This document shows, one piece after another, positions 18,487 through 28,411 of a stretch of DNA of 64,000 nucleotides (its first letter is position 1; the number at the start of each line of letters is the position of its first letter). A program made the position numbers and the translations under genes. The DNA comes from an uncultured Alteromonadaceae bacterium (lineage in GTDB: Bacteria > Pseudomonadota > Gammaproteobacteria > Enterobacterales > Alteromonadaceae), in contig CANLWS010000007.1 in the NCBI GenBank assembly GCA_947494925.1, positions 124,001-188,000 of the forward strand. Direction: 5' to 3'. The notes beneath the pieces were generated by a model. That model was not told the DNA's origin, made no database searches, and worked only from the letters and a program-made list of their open reading frames with translations.

Positions 18487-19484
18487 AGATTAGTTTTCCT
18501 TTTACTTTTGCAGGCTCGGGCAGTGATGTGTGGACCTATAATATTGCAGAGCAGCTGAAAATGAACGGTATTGACACTGAGGTTACCGTTTTCCCCAAAC
18601 ATTTTCAGTATTACCCCTATCTTCTGAAAAGCCAATATGATCCTAAGGATGCAGATATTGTTCATACCAACAGCTGGACCAGCCTGGGTTTTATGAATAA
18701 TGATCGTCCTCATGTGGCAACGGAACATTTGGTTGTGCACGATCCTGCTGTTTCTCCATACAAAAATTTTGCGCAGAAAGTTTTTCATTCAATTGTTTTT
18801 CAGCACGAAAAGAAAGCGTTCGAAAAAGTGTCCGGGATTACAGCCGTCAGTCAGTACAGTGCTGACAGAGTGACTGAATATTTTAATCAACCGGCTCAGG
18901 CTATTCACAACGGTGTTGATACGCAAAAGTTCTTTAAAAAGGATCCTGACCAGCAATTAGATCCGCGTGGGAAGGGCAAGATAAAATTGCTTTTCGTTGG
19001 CAATTTCAGTCGCAGGAAAGGGGCAGACTTGTTGCCACAAATAATGCAAAAACTGGGGCCTTCTTACGTATTGTTTACAACCACTGGATTGCAGGAGAAG
19101 AAAGTTACCGAAGCATCGAATATATTTTCTATCGGTAAAAAGAACCAACAAGAATTGCTGGAATACTATAATTACTGCGATATTTTCTTGTTCCCGACCA
19201 GGTTAGAAGGTTTAAGTTTGACTGCGCTTGAAGCTATGTCATGCGGCATGCCTTTGGTGACCACTGACTGTTTCTCAATGCCAGAGTTGGTTTTGGATGG
19301 TCAAGGTGGGTACCTGTGTGAAAAAGATAATGTTGAGCAATTTGTGGAATCGGTTCGGAAAATTGCTGATATGAAGGATAAAGGTCAGTCTCTGGGGATA
19401 TTCAACAGGGAGAGAGTAGAAAACAGCTTCAGTTTGGAGCTCATGACGAACAAGTACATTGCACTGTATGAATCATTACTCTGA
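18483..19484 (+). CDS. glycosyltransferase family 4
   Basis: A 333-residue GT4 enzyme. The N-terminus is short (FPFTFAGSGSDVWTYNIAEQ). The donor domain is well preserved: LLFVGNFSRRKGADLLPQI and PTRLEGLSLTALEAMSCG. The ATG overlaps the previous stop by four bases, so it is coupled to that glycosyltransferase. It is the last gene of the tightly overlapping XrtA core; an 81-base gap follows. Confidence 0.87.
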   Translation: MKISFPFTFAGSGSDVWTYNIAEQLKMNGIDTEVTVFPKHFQYYPYLLKSQYDPKDADIVHTNSWTSLGFMNNDRPHVATEHLVVHDPAVSPYKNFAQKVFHSIVFQHEKKAFEKVSGITAVSQYSADRVTEYFNQPAQAIHNGVDTQKFFKKDPDQQLDPRGKGKIKLLFVGNFSRRKGADLLPQIMQKLGPSYVLFTTTGLQEKKVTEASNIFSIGKKNQQELLEYYNYCDIFLFPTRLEGLSLTALEAMSCGMPLVTTDCFSMPELVLDGQGGYLCEKDNVEQFVESVRKIADMKDKGQSLGIFNRERVENSFSLELMTNKYIALYESLL

Positions 19485-19565
19485 AAGAGCGCTGATTCAA
19501 CTGCTGGATAGCAAGTCGTGTAAACCAATAAATATCGCGCACTAATAATTCGAGAGAGCAATCGA

Positions 19566-20318
19566 TTGACGGATTTCAGGCCCAAAGTAACCGTAATAAC
19601 CATTCTGTACAATGCTGACAAAGTATTGGAAGGATGCATTCAGAGCGTATTAAACCAAACATATGACAATCTTGAGTATGTGGTGGTTGATGGGGGCTCA
19701 TCAGACGGCTCATTGGCTATTATCGAACGCTATGCGGATAAAATAGACAAACATATCTCAGAGCCTGACAAAGGCATATCCGATGCAATGAATAAGGGTA
19801 TTGCCATGGCAACGGGGGATTATCTTTTATTTTTGCACGCAGATGATTATTTTGAGACAGAAAGCTCGTTGGAAGAGAATATCAAGGCTGTGAAAACCGC
19901 GCCGGATATAATTATGGCGGATATTCTGTTTGGCAAAAACTTTGTTCGGCAGGTGTCCAGAGGATTAGATTGGCGAACCTATTTTAAAACGGGAGTTTTG
20001 CATCAGGGCGCGTTGTGTTCCAGTGCGTTATTCAAAAATATAGGTGATTTTAAGGTAGAGCAAAAAGTGGCAATGGATTATGACTTTTTTCTTCGAGCCT
20101 TCTTGAGCGCCAGTAGCTTTGAACACACGGGTAAAGTGCTCTCTGTTATGCGAGACACCGGGATCAGTTCTCAGTTAGACTGGCCTTCATTGCGAAAACG
20201 TTTTGCGGAAGAGAAGCGTGTGCATTCTGAAAATTGCCAAACATTGACCATGAAGATAATCTATGCGGTCTATTGGCCAACATATTTACTGTACCGAAGA
20301 ATTAAATTTTTCTTTTAG
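19566..20318 (+). CDS. glycosyltransferase family 2 (WcaA/WcaE-like)
   Basis: A 250-residue GT-A enzyme with VTVITILYNADKVLEGCIQS at the N-terminus, VVDGGSSDGSL near 40, and LHADDYF as the metal-binding acidic motif near 95. It resembles small GT2 enzymes of capsule and colanic acid clusters. The start is TTG 19566, preceded by GAGAG. It is followed 39 bases later by gmd, so it may use GDP-mannose or GDP-fucose; this is inference from position. Confidence 0.85.
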   Translation: MTDFRPKVTVITILYNADKVLEGCIQSVLNQTYDNLEYVVVDGGSSDGSLAIIERYADKIDKHISEPDKGISDAMNKGIAMATGDYLLFLHADDYFETESSLEENIKAVKTAPDIIMADILFGKNFVRQVSRGLDWRTYFKTGVLHQGALCSSALFKNIGDFKVEQKVAMDYDFFLRAFLSASSFEHTGKVLSVMRDTGISSQLDWPSLRKRFAEEKRVHSENCQTLTMKIIYAVYWPTYLLYRRIKFFF

Positions 20319-20357
20319 TGTGGTTGTGAAAACGAATTTTAATAATAAGGGTTTAAG

Positions 20358-21482
20358 ATGAGTAATAAAGTCGCACTTATTACGGGTGTTACCGGACAAG
20401 ATGGTTCATATTTGGCTGAGTTCCTGCTCGACAAAGGCTATGAAGTTCATGGTATTAAGCGCAGAGCATCGCTTTTTAATACTCAGCGTGTTGATCATAT
20501 TTATCAGGACAGACACGAAGCGAATGCCAAGTTCTTTCTGCACTATGGTGATTTGACTGACTCATCTAACCTGACTCGTATTATCAAAGAGATTCAGCCC
20601 GATGAGGTCTATAACCTGGGTGCTCAGTCTCACGTTGCAGTTTCTTTTGAAGCACCAGAATACACCGCCGATGTAGATGCGATGGGGACGTTACGCCTGC
20701 TTGAAGCAATACGCTTTTTAGGTTTAGAGAAAAAGACTAAGTTCTATCAGGCATCGACTTCTGAGTTATATGGATTAGTTCAGGAAATTCCTCAAAAAGA
20801 AACAACACCATTTTACCCTCGCTCACCTTATGCGGTGGCAAAAATGTATGCGTACTGGATCACCGTTAATTATCGTGAGTCTTATGGTATGTATGCGTGC
20901 AATGGCATTTTGTTTAATCATGAATCTCCCAGGCGTGGTGAAACGTTCGTGACCCGCAAAATTACGCGCGGTATTGCCAATATCGCACTGGGTATAGAAC
21001 AGTGCCTTTACCTGGGCAATATGGATGCGTTACGTGATTGGGGACATGCGAAAGATTATGTCAGGATGCAGTGGATGATGCTGCAACAAGATAAGCCGGA
21101 AGATTTCGTCATTGCCACTGGTAAACAGATTAGCGTTCGCGAATTTATCAGAATGTCAGCAAAACATGCCGGTATAGAATTGGAGTTCACAGGCGATGGT
21201 GTCGACGAAACCGGCACTGTAGTGAAAGTGAATCAAGAGCTAGCGCCAGGCGTCAGCGTTGGCGATGTTATTATCAAGGTGGATCCCAAGTACTTCAGGC
21301 CGGCAGAAGTGGAAACCTTACTGGGCGACCCGACCAAAGCCAAAGAAAAGTTAGGATGGGTGCCGGAAATCACTGTTGAAGAAATGTGTGAAGAGATGGT
21401 AAGTCAGGATTTGGAGACGGCTAAACGCCACTCGTTACTTAAATCCCATGGCTTTGACGTATCCGTTTCTAAAGAGGATTAA
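20358..21482 (+). CDS. gmd: GDP-mannose 4,6-dehydratase
   Basis: Converts GDP-mannose to GDP-4-keto-6-deoxymannose, the first step to GDP-L-fucose. The 374 residues agree with the usual length (about 373). It is an extended short-chain dehydrogenase: NADP site [14 protein letters not shown] at the N-terminus followed by [10 protein letters not shown], catalytic ASTSELYG, and the YAVAK Tyr-x3-Lys. [16 protein letters not shown] is the classic Gmd signature. The ATG has AAGGG upstream. fcl starts 1 base after its stop. Confidence 0.96.
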   Translation: MSNKVALITGVTGQDGSYLAEFLLDKGYEVHGIKRRASLFNTQRVDHIYQDRHEANAKFFLHYGDLTDSSNLTRIIKEIQPDEVYNLGAQSHVAVSFEAPEYTADVDAMGTLRLLEAIRFLGLEKKTKFYQASTSELYGLVQEIPQKETTPFYPRSPYAVAKMYAYWITVNYRESYGMYACNGILFNHESPRRGETFVTRKITRGIANIALGIEQCLYLGNMDALRDWGHAKDYVRMQWMMLQQDKPEDFVIATGKQISVREFIRMSAKHAGIELEFTGDGVDETGTVVKVNQELAPGVSVGDVIIKVDPKYFRPAEVETLLGDPTKAKEKLGWVPEITVEEMCEEMVSQDLETAKRHSLLKSHGFDVSVSKED

Positions 21483-21483
21483 A

Positions 21484-22455
21484 ATGGCCGTTCAGAAAAA
21501 CGTTTTTGTTGCGGGCCATAACGGAATGGTAGGCTCAGCAATTGTCAGACAATTACAGGCCGATGAAAATATCAATGTAATTGTTCGGGATCGGGCCCAA
21601 CTGGATCTGACGTCTCAAGGAGCAGTGACGACGTTTTTTGAAGAAAATGAAGTACACCAAGTGTATCTGGCAGCTGCCAAAGTAGGCGGCATACATGCTA
21701 ACAACACCTATCCGGCTGAGTTCATTTATCAGAATTTGATGATCCAATGCAATATTATACATGCGGCTCATCAATCAGGAGTCAACGACCTGTTATTTCT
21801 TGGCTCCTCATGTATATATCCTAAACTGGCCGAACAGCCGATGCGCGAAGACGCATTGTTAACAGGTCAGTTGGAAGAGACAAATGAACCTTATGCGATC
21901 GCGAAAATAGCTGGGATTAAACTCTGTGAATCTTATAACCGGCAATACGACAGAAATTATCGTTCTGTAATGCCGACCAATCTGTATGGACCTCAGGACA
22001 ACTTTCACCCAGAAAATTCGCATGTAATCCCCGCATTATTGCGACGCTTCCATGAAGCTAAACTATCCAATGCCTCCGAAGTTGTCGCCTGGGGCAGTGG
22101 TAAGCCCATGCGGGAGTTTCTTTATGTTGATGATATGGCAGCAGCCTCTGTATTTGTTATGAACCTGGATGAAAAAACATACGACGCGAACACACAGCCT
22201 ATGCTGAGTCATATAAATGTAGGCACTGGTGTTGACTGTACCATCAGGGAGCTAGTCGAAACCGTTGCCAAAGTGACAGGGTTTACAGGCGAAATTAGTT
22301 TCGACGCGACTAAGCCGGACGGTGCACCAAGAAAACTGATGGATGTTTCCAGATTGAAAGACCTGGGATGGACGTATAATTATGAACTGGAAGCAGGTCT
22401 GAAGCTTGCCTACGCGTGGTTTCTTGAACATCAGAATGATTTCAGACAACGCTAA
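21484..22455 (+). CDS. fcl: GDP-L-fucose synthase
   Basis: Epimerase-reductase that turns GDP-4-keto-6-deoxymannose into GDP-L-fucose. ATG 21484 has AGAGGA upstream and gives 323 residues, as in known WcaG/Fcl proteins; the frame is open back to 21448 but that part lies inside gmd. The NADP site is [11 protein letters not shown], the active site includes LGSSCIYP and the Tyr-x3-Lys of YAIAK, followed by [19 protein letters not shown], characteristic of this enzyme. It forms a gmd-fcl-gmm unit as in colanic acid clusters. Confidence 0.96.
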   Translation: MAVQKNVFVAGHNGMVGSAIVRQLQADENINVIVRDRAQLDLTSQGAVTTFFEENEVHQVYLAAAKVGGIHANNTYPAEFIYQNLMIQCNIIHAAHQSGVNDLLFLGSSCIYPKLAEQPMREDALLTGQLEETNEPYAIAKIAGIKLCESYNRQYDRNYRSVMPTNLYGPQDNFHPENSHVIPALLRRFHEAKLSNASEVVAWGSGKPMREFLYVDDMAAASVFVMNLDEKTYDANTQPMLSHINVGTGVDCTIRELVETVAKVTGFTGEISFDATKPDGAPRKLMDVSRLKDLGWTYNYELEAGLKLAYAWFLEHQNDFRQR

Positions 22456-22522
22456 CCCTGTTTTGCTCTGAAGGAAAAATGCATCTTTGCATTTACGCGA
22501 TATTTCCCAATAGGTCGTTATC

Positions 22523-23008
22523 ATGTTTTTAAACGCAGATGATTTTTCTACCGTAGTTTCTGGTACACCCCTTATCTCAATTGATTTGGTGATAGAAAAT
22601 ACGAATGGGGAAGTCTTGCTTGGAATGCGAACCAATCGTCCTGCCAAAGGCTTCTGGTTCGTGCCTGGGGGGCGAATACTCAAAGATGAAACGTTGGACC
22701 AGGCGTTTGACCGACTGACACAAGCAGAGCTTAATGTGCAGTATTCACGCAATGACGCAACTTTTCTGGGAGTGTACCAACATTTTTATTCTGATAGTGC
22801 CATTGACGAAAATACCAGCACTCACTATGTTGTGTTGGCCTACCGGATAAGATCAGACTTAGATATAGCGGCACTGCCAATTTCGCAGCACAATCATTAT
22901 TGTTGGTTTGAGCAAAATGCGTTATTGAGAGACCCTAAGGTTCATACTCACACTAAATGGTACATAGAGCCAACTGATGCCGAATTTGAATCCAGCAGCG
23001 GGCAATAA
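22523..23008 (+). CDS. gmm: GDP-mannose mannosyl hydrolase (Nudix family)
   Basis: A 161-residue Nudix protein matching GDP-mannose mannosyl hydrolase in size and in its altered Nudix box (GGRILKDETLDQAFDRL, with the normal REUxEE glutamates largely replaced). These enzymes cleave GDP-mannose or GDP-fucose to GDP plus the sugar and may tune the pool. RTNRPAKGFWFVPGG before the box is typical. It lies 67 bases after fcl, as in other fucose gene sets. Confidence 0.93.
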   Translation: MFLNADDFSTVVSGTPLISIDLVIENTNGEVLLGMRTNRPAKGFWFVPGGRILKDETLDQAFDRLTQAELNVQYSRNDATFLGVYQHFYSDSAIDENTSTHYVVLAYRIRSDLDIAALPISQHNHYCWFEQNALLRDPKVHTHTKWYIEPTDAEFESSSGQ

Positions 23009-23013
23009 TAAAC

Positions 23014-24009
23014 ATGAAGTTTGATTTGTTTTATGTGGAATCTCCACTGCAGTTTATGTCAGCGATAAAGGCCAGAGAGATTTCCACAGAGAAATCTGTT
23101 CTGGTACTCAATCTGGCGGAAGCGGGGAGGGAGTCGCATAATTCTCAGATTCGAGCCCTATTGAAAGCAGATGAATGGGATACAGTTCACCTTTTTACCG
23201 CTTCCAAATACAAATATGTGAATACGGCTTTGACCTTGTTTAAAACCCTGTTTTTGCATAACAAGTACAAGGGCTGCGTAAATCGTTATTTTTATGGTGA
23301 ATTCCGCAGCTTGGCAATGACTGTATTGAGCCGTTCTCTCAGCCCGGACGAGACTATATTACTCGATGATGGCGCCTACACTATTGCCGCTCAACTCAGG
23401 TTTATCAAAAAGGGTATAGCTGCATTCAATGCTGACAATATTGAAGGACGAATACTCGCCAAACTCTTAAATATTGATTACCACACAAATCACGCGCCTC
23501 ACTTATTTTCGTTTTTTGATTTCAGGGGCATGTTAGTGGAAGGGCAGGTAAATTATCATCAGCCCAAACTTAAATCTGTTCCCAAGCTTGACGATGAAGC
23601 CGTCTATTATTTCGGTTCAAAATTCTCTGAAGCGAGTATTTTGGTTGCAGAAGATGAATTGGCCGTGGCTAAGGCTATCAAGGCCAAGTATTCCGAAAAA
23701 CGCTGTTTCTACCTACCTCATCGAGATGAGACCAAACAGAAATTGGCAACGCTATCAGCAATGGGGTTTGAAATTTTATCTTTAGGTAAACCAGCAGAAG
23801 TCTTTTTTGACGAAACTGATGTTATGCCTGGAACACTGGTATCCTGTTATTCGACGGTTCTGTATTCATGTTATTCAAGATTCAACGGTATTGACCTGGT
23901 TGCTGTAGATATCAGACATCTGATCAGCAATGAGCTGATAAGGAACAATGCCTCAACTGTGTATGAATACTATAAACAACTAAGCATAAATGTAGAAACG
24001 CTAGATTAG
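23014..24009 (+). CDS. putative sialyltransferase-like glycosyltransferase (GT52/polysialyltransferase-like)
   Basis: A 331-residue protein opening FDLFYVESPLQFMSAIKA; the SPLQ motif is common in GT52-type and polysialyltransferase-like enzymes. Three motif positions resemble the bacterial sialyltransferase pattern: D-D-G at 118-120 (ILLDDGAYT), His236 in LPHRDE where the usual motif is His-Pro, and a Ser/Thr pair in SCYSTVLYS near 277-284. No signal peptide. A nonulosonic-acid (legionaminate-type) gene set lies next door, so transfer of CMP-activated nonulosonate to the repeat unit is a reasonable inference. It is 5 bases after gmm and is the last gene of this plus-strand run. Confidence 0.62.
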   Translation: MKFDLFYVESPLQFMSAIKAREISTEKSVLVLNLAEAGRESHNSQIRALLKADEWDTVHLFTASKYKYVNTALTLFKTLFLHNKYKGCVNRYFYGEFRSLAMTVLSRSLSPDETILLDDGAYTIAAQLRFIKKGIAAFNADNIEGRILAKLLNIDYHTNHAPHLFSFFDFRGMLVEGQVNYHQPKLKSVPKLDDEAVYYFGSKFSEASILVAEDELAVAKAIKAKYSEKRCFYLPHRDETKQKLATLSAMGFEILSLGKPAEVFFDETDVMPGTLVSCYSTVLYSCYSRFNGIDLVAVDIRHLISNELIRNNASTVYEYYKQLSINVETLD

Positions 24010-24081
24010 TAGTTTTTGCGCACATGCTCAAAGCTTTTTGTACTTATAAATATCGATTGACGAGTCTATTTTTACCATTCG

Positions 24082-25041
24082 CTAATTAAATTTTCGTCTG
24101 ATTTTTCGATAAACTGAGAGTATTTTAGATTCAAGTTTTAAGTAGTATGGAAATAGTTCACTTTTTTCCTGTTGCATACTTAATACTAATTTTGTCAAAA
24201 CGGCAATTTGATCTGATTTCAAACTTCCTTCTTTATGTTCAATTGAGGATGGTATTGATATGCCAAAATCTGTTTTCAATATATTATTATCTTCTGAAAA
24301 ATAATGTGCGAGCTCTTCGGCTTTTTGCACACTCATTACTTTTCGCGAATCACCTTGGGATTTATACGATGCAGGTTGGAGTAATCTTCTTAGTTTAATT
24401 TTTTCCTCGTCGTTGAGGAATTCATTCACTGTCGAAGCGAACTTTATTGCGTCATAGTTATAACTCCGATTGCTACTAGAAGATATTTTGGGACGCTTCA
24501 GGTTGATATTTGCAATAGTTAGAAATTCATCAAGAGAGTTTTTAGGGTTATAAGTTCGGGCTTGAATTTCGGAGTTTGCGAGTGCTTCTTTTATTTTTGC
24601 TAAATGTAGTGTGTACTTTATGCTTTCTAAATTAAATTTTTCCAGAAAATCATCAATTTTTCCAAAGCCGCCTTGATGAATAAATTGTGTATAGGCTGAT
24701 TCCAAAAATGAAACCTGCTCACGATAGAAAACAATGACTTTAATTTTGTATAGATTTTCCAATTGAGAAAAACAACTCAATATGTCCAATACATCTGAAT
24801 AACCTGTAAACATATTTCCTGATAAGCGTTCACAGGAAACAATATAATTCTTCTGATTCTGAGCAATTTCTGCTGCTAAAGCTTTAAAATCTTGAATAGT
24901 TATTAGATTGCCGTAATCGTAGTTGTTAATGAACGTGTGACCAGAAGTTTTGGATATCAATCGCTTGTTGGACTCCAAAAAATTTTGAATAGAAGACGTT
25001 CCAGTTTTGTGAGTCCCGATGTGCAGAATCAATTCAAACAT
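24082..25041 (-). CDS. sulfotransferase-like protein
   Basis: A 319-residue protein starting MFELILHIGTHKTGTSSIQN; the GTHKTGTSS loop is the 5'-phosphosulfate-binding motif of PAPS-dependent sulfotransferases. The central VSCERLSGNMF and FYREQVSFLESAYTQF fit the 3'-phosphate region (Arg, Ser). The remainder is weakly conserved. It could sulfate a sugar of the exopolysaccharide. The gene is clearly AT-rich (under a third G+C in lines counted by eye), unlike its surroundings. It ends the minus-strand block, 10 bases after the flippase, and converges on the plus-strand gene at 24009 with no clear terminator between. Confidence 0.72.
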   Translation of the reverse strand: MFELILHIGTHKTGTSSIQNFLESNKRLISKTSGHTFINNYDYGNLITIQDFKALAAEIAQNQKNYIVSCERLSGNMFTGYSDVLDILSCFSQLENLYKIKVIVFYREQVSFLESAYTQFIHQGGFGKIDDFLEKFNLESIKYTLHLAKIKEALANSEIQARTYNPKNSLDEFLTIANINLKRPKISSSSNRSYNYDAIKFASTVNEFLNDEEKIKLRRLLQPASYKSQGDSRKVMSVQKAEELAHYFSEDNNILKTDFGISIPSSIEHKEGSLKSDQIAVLTKLVLSMQQEKSELFPYYLKLESKILSVYRKIRRKFN

Positions 25042-25051
25042 TACTCATCTC

Positions 25052-26341
25052 TTATTTAAGGCTAATCGGAAGCCAGGTTTTTAATTTGGTTAATCGATAA
25101 GCATCAAATGCCATTATCAAATTCCAACATATCATACTAATGCAAACTGCGATGGCAGCCCCTAAATCCTTAAAAGGTGGGATCAGAATGCTTAAAAGAA
25201 TAATGTTTAGCACTATCGTAATAGACACTGCTCGCAAAGTACTTTTTTCATTGCCGGTCATATTAAGAACTAGCCCAACAGAGCCCATCAGAACATTAAA
25301 AATTTGCCCTATACACAATATACTTAATGCCGTTGAAGCTTGGCTAAACTCATTGCCAAACAGCAATGTAATTACCCAGTCCCCAAGGAAAATGAGAAAA
25401 AGTGAAATAGGGATGGAAGCTAGGCAACTCAATCGCACACTTTTAGTAATTAATGCCTGCGTAGCTTCTTGATCCCCACTTTTATACATGCGGGCGATAT
25501 TTGGCCCAATTACAGTATTTACAGCGCTCAAACCCAGCGCAATCAATCCAACTCCCTGCATTGCAACTTTGAAGTAACCGACCGAAGTCGTGTCACCTAA
25601 AAAACCAAGCAATACACTTGCAAATTCGGTGTTCATCGTGGCAATAAAAGTCATCAACGTAAATGGGAATAAAGTCTTATGCCACCTAGATAAAAAATAT
25701 GAAGAAAAAGAGGAATTGAGCTGCTTTGGAATCGATTTTCGTATAAGCATTATGCTAATTAAAACCCCGCCGGAGGAGGCAAAAATTTGAATGTAAATCA
25801 GGTTCTGAACCGAAAATTCCAAATTACTAAAAAACAAAATTGCCAGACAGCTCAGTGTAATTGAAGGCGCAAGTAGTACATTGGGAAACTGGGCCAGCAT
25901 AGGCTTTCGTAATCCATTTAGTATCGCGCCCTGCTTTGCCAGTGTCCCCCTTAATGGAATCAATATTAAAGCAAACCAAAGAATTTGCCCCGTCGTTGCG
26001 TCGATCCATTCTTGCCAGATTGACAAGGACAGTCCTAACATTACAACTGAAGAAAGCGTATATATATAGTAAGAAGACCAGTTTAATAGCCCTTTTAATT
26101 CATCCCACTTTTTTTCAAATTCAAGGTTTGCTATTTCACGAATTAACAGCTGTGCTAAACCAGCAGTGACGGGTATCGTCGCCACGGTAACAAGAGAAAT
26201 AATAAAACTATAAAGCCCATATCCTTCAGGACCAAGCGCCCGAGCAAGAATAATCCCAATAACAACTACAAGACCTCTGCTGGCAATTTGCAGTCCTGCA
26301 GTTCCAAAAAACTTTTTAACAAGTGGAATAGATTGGCTCAA
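25052..26341 (-). CDS. oligosaccharide flippase (Wzx/MOP family), first of three
   Basis: A 429-residue membrane protein with about 12 hydrophobic segments. The opening VKKFFGTAGLQIASRGLVVV and GIILARALGPEGYGLYSF are the usual Wzx/polysaccharide-synthesis family start. It would flip an undecaprenyl-diphosphate-linked unit across the inner membrane. The start is TTG at 26341 with a weak ribosome site; no better in-frame start is evident. AT-rich like the sulfotransferase gene. It belongs to the nonulosonate cassette operon. Confidence 0.88.
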   Translation of the reverse strand: MSQSIPLVKKFFGTAGLQIASRGLVVVIGIILARALGPEGYGLYSFIISLVTVATIPVTAGLAQLLIREIANLEFEKKWDELKGLLNWSSYYIYTLSSVVMLGLSLSIWQEWIDATTGQILWFALILIPLRGTLAKQGAILNGLRKPMLAQFPNVLLAPSITLSCLAILFFSNLEFSVQNLIYIQIFASSGGVLISIMLIRKSIPKQLNSSFSSYFLSRWHKTLFPFTLMTFIATMNTEFASVLLGFLGDTTSVGYFKVAMQGVGLIALGLSAVNTVIGPNIARMYKSGDQEATQALITKSVRLSCLASIPISLFLIFLGDWVITLLFGNEFSQASTALSILCIGQIFNVLMGSVGLVLNMTGNEKSTLRAVSITIVLNIILLSILIPPFKDLGAAIAVCISMICWNLIMAFDAYRLTKLKTWLPISLK

Positions 26342-26377
26342 AAAAATACCTATATAAACGGCAGAATTAATATGCGC

Positions 26378-27628
26378 TCAAGCAAAATCAAATCGCTCTA
26401 TCATAGTCTCATACATATCTATGTATTGTTTTGCTACTACAACATTCGAGAATTGTTCTTCAACTTTCTCCCTTGCATGCAGACATAGTTCTGAGTAATT
26501 CTCTGCATCCACTACCCATTCTGTGCCAGCTGCCAAGTCATCACTATCAAAAGGGGATGCTTTGTATCCATCTTTTTGATGTGTCACGATATCTTTAGGC
26601 CCAGTCGCATCAAAACAAACCACAGGTGTCCCGCAAGCCATGGATTCAGCTAACGTTTTTCCAAAAGCATCCATTAAGCTGGGAGCGATGAACACATCTG
26701 CACAACTATAAACCAATCTTAACGACACATTGTCATGTAAAAAACCAAATGCTTTGTATTCGAAGCCCAGCGGTTCTACTATCTTTTTGTCAATATTACC
26801 GAAAAAGCACAATAGATATTTGTCCGGATCTAGCTTTTTCACAGCCTCTAGGTATTTACCAAATCCTTTCCAGGGATCCGCCAATGAAGTAGAGCCAGTC
26901 AGAATGATTTTTTTGTCGGTTGATATGCCTAAAATTTCTTTGGCAATTTTTTTATCTACTGGAAAGAATGCATCCGTGTCGATGTTATTAGAAATAGTTG
27001 ATACATTAAATTTTTGAAATAAGTCGCTTTTTTTGGCCTCACCAGATAGCCACTGACTGATCCCAACGACTTCAAGGTGTTTAGGTAAATACTTCTTCTT
27101 ACGCTTGAGTACTATTCGGGAAAGGTCATTTTTGCCCTGACTATTCAGCTGCTTGCAACTCCCGCAACCGGTTTTAAATTGCTCACATCCTATGGACTGT
27201 GCCACATGGCACCCGCCAGTCATGGGCCACATGTCGCGCATGGTCCACACTATGGGTTTGTCTATTTTTGCCAGGTGTTTCATATTGACAAAGCCACCAT
27301 TTATCCAATGGAGGTGAATGATATCGGCATCACGATAGGCAGCAGTTTTAGTAAAATTAACTCCCACCATGCCACTGCTGAAAATGATTTTGTTTCTTTT
27401 GCGGTATAAATAAGCGATGGAAGTATCTATCTGCTCCCGCAGCACCTTAACCAGTTTATCTAGCTTGGTACGGGAAGTCGTGATTACGTTGTCGTCATTG
27501 AGTGTTGTCACGCTATTAGTAAAAATAGTGGATTCAACTCCCTGCTTCTTTAAGCCTGTATGCAGCCAATAGGCACCCCGCGCAGCACCTCCGGTCAGAT
27601 CGCCAGCAACAATATGCAGTACTCTCAT
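26378..27628 (-). CDS. glycosyltransferase family 4 (WcaC-like)
   Basis: A GT4 enzyme; the start at ATG 27628 (416 residues, MRVLHIVAGDLTGGAARGAY) is preferred over ATG 27637 because the strong AAGGAGG is only 2 bases from the latter but 11 from the former. GGAARGAYWLHTGLKKQGV recalls WcaC-type enzymes. A cysteine-rich stretch (MWPMTGGCHVAQSIGCEQF, then CGSCKQL) lies near residues 140-170. The donor domain has LTGSTSLADPWKGFGKYLEA and APSLMDAFGKTLAESMACG. Located between the sugar genes and the flippase, so likely builds the nonulosonate-containing unit. Confidence 0.86.
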   Translation of the reverse strand: MRVLHIVAGDLTGGAARGAYWLHTGLKKQGVESTIFTNSVTTLNDDNVITTSRTKLDKLVKVLREQIDTSIAYLYRKRNKIIFSSGMVGVNFTKTAAYRDADIIHLHWINGGFVNMKHLAKIDKPIVWTMRDMWPMTGGCHVAQSIGCEQFKTGCGSCKQLNSQGKNDLSRIVLKRKKKYLPKHLEVVGISQWLSGEAKKSDLFQKFNVSTISNNIDTDAFFPVDKKIAKEILGISTDKKIILTGSTSLADPWKGFGKYLEAVKKLDPDKYLLCFFGNIDKKIVEPLGFEYKAFGFLHDNVSLRLVYSCADVFIAPSLMDAFGKTLAESMACGTPVVCFDATGPKDIVTHQKDGYKASPFDSDDLAAGTEWVVDAENYSELCLHAREKVEEQFSNVVVAKQYIDMYETMIERFDFA

Positions 27629-27639
27629 GGACGGCATTG

Positions 27640-27646
27640 CCTCCTT
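27640..27646 (-). promoter_or_regulatory. strong Shine-Dalgarno deciding the start of the GT4 gene
   Basis: On the minus strand this reads AAGGAGG. It lies 2 bases before ATG 27637 (too close) and 11 before ATG 27628, so the second ATG is the likelier start. Confidence 0.65.
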
Positions 27647-27721
27647 AAAATCTGTGTTGAGTCTTTAAGACTTGCTGAAATAAAAGAGCTAGCCAGTATA
27701 TTAGGCACCTTGAGAAATGAC

Positions 27722-28411
27722 TTATTGTTGATCGGCAAGAATCAGCTCCGCTATTCGAAAGTCCATGGCATCATCAATATCCACAGAACTTTGTTTCTGC
27801 ATAATAAAGGGCAACGAATCATCAAATAAAAACTTACGTTCTTGCTTAAATCTTTCTACGGGTACAACGTAAATAGCACCATTTAATCCGTAGGCATCGT
27901 TAACATCTTGTCTGCGGGTGGCGTTGGATTGTTTACCCAGAATAGGTGTTAATCGGTTGTCATCACACCAGAACAACCATGAAGGGCTTTTGTCCGTTGC
28001 ACAAACACTTATCGACGTATAATTGTTTGCTTGTTGACACTGAAGCAAGGCGTCATGGATATCTTGTCCATTTCTGAACGGAGAAGTGGGCTGCAATAAG
28101 ACGATAAGGTCAAAGGACTCATCCAGCGCATTAATCGCATGCAGCACAACATCAGCGCTAGAGGTATCATCAGCGGCAAGCTCTTCAGGGCGGATAAATG
28201 GAATTTCAGCTCCAGCACTTTCGGCCACATTTGCAATTTGTTGAGAATCAGTGGTGACTATCGTCCTGTCAATTAAGGGACATGAAAGAGCGGCCTTAAC
28301 CGTCCAGTTTATCAGTGGTGTGCCTCCCAATGCCTTTATGTTTTTACCAGGCAGTCCTTTACTGCCGCCTCTGGCAGGAATAATGGCGAGTACTTTTTTA
28401 TTATCTATCAT
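27722..28411 (-). CDS. legF: CMP-nonulosonate (legionaminate/sialate-type) cytidylyltransferase
   Basis: A 229-residue NeuA/LegF/PseF-type nucleotidyltransferase that activates a nine-carbon sugar acid with CTP. AIIPARGGSKGLPGKNI is the CTP-binding motif; QPTSPFRNGQDI and DAYGLNGAIYV match the family. ATG 28411 overlaps the previous stop by four bases. With legB, legC, legG and legI upstream the sugar is more likely legionaminic acid than sialic acid, but the sequence alone does not prove it. Confidence 0.85.
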   Translation of the reverse strand: MIDNKKVLAIIPARGGSKGLPGKNIKALGGTPLINWTVKAALSCPLIDRTIVTTDSQQIANVAESAGAEIPFIRPEELAADDTSSADVVLHAINALDESFDLIVLLQPTSPFRNGQDIHDALLQCQQANNYTSISVCATDKSPSWLFWCDDNRLTPILGKQSNATRRQDVNDAYGLNGAIYVVPVERFKQERKFLFDDSLPFIMQKQSSVDIDDAMDFRIAELILADQQ

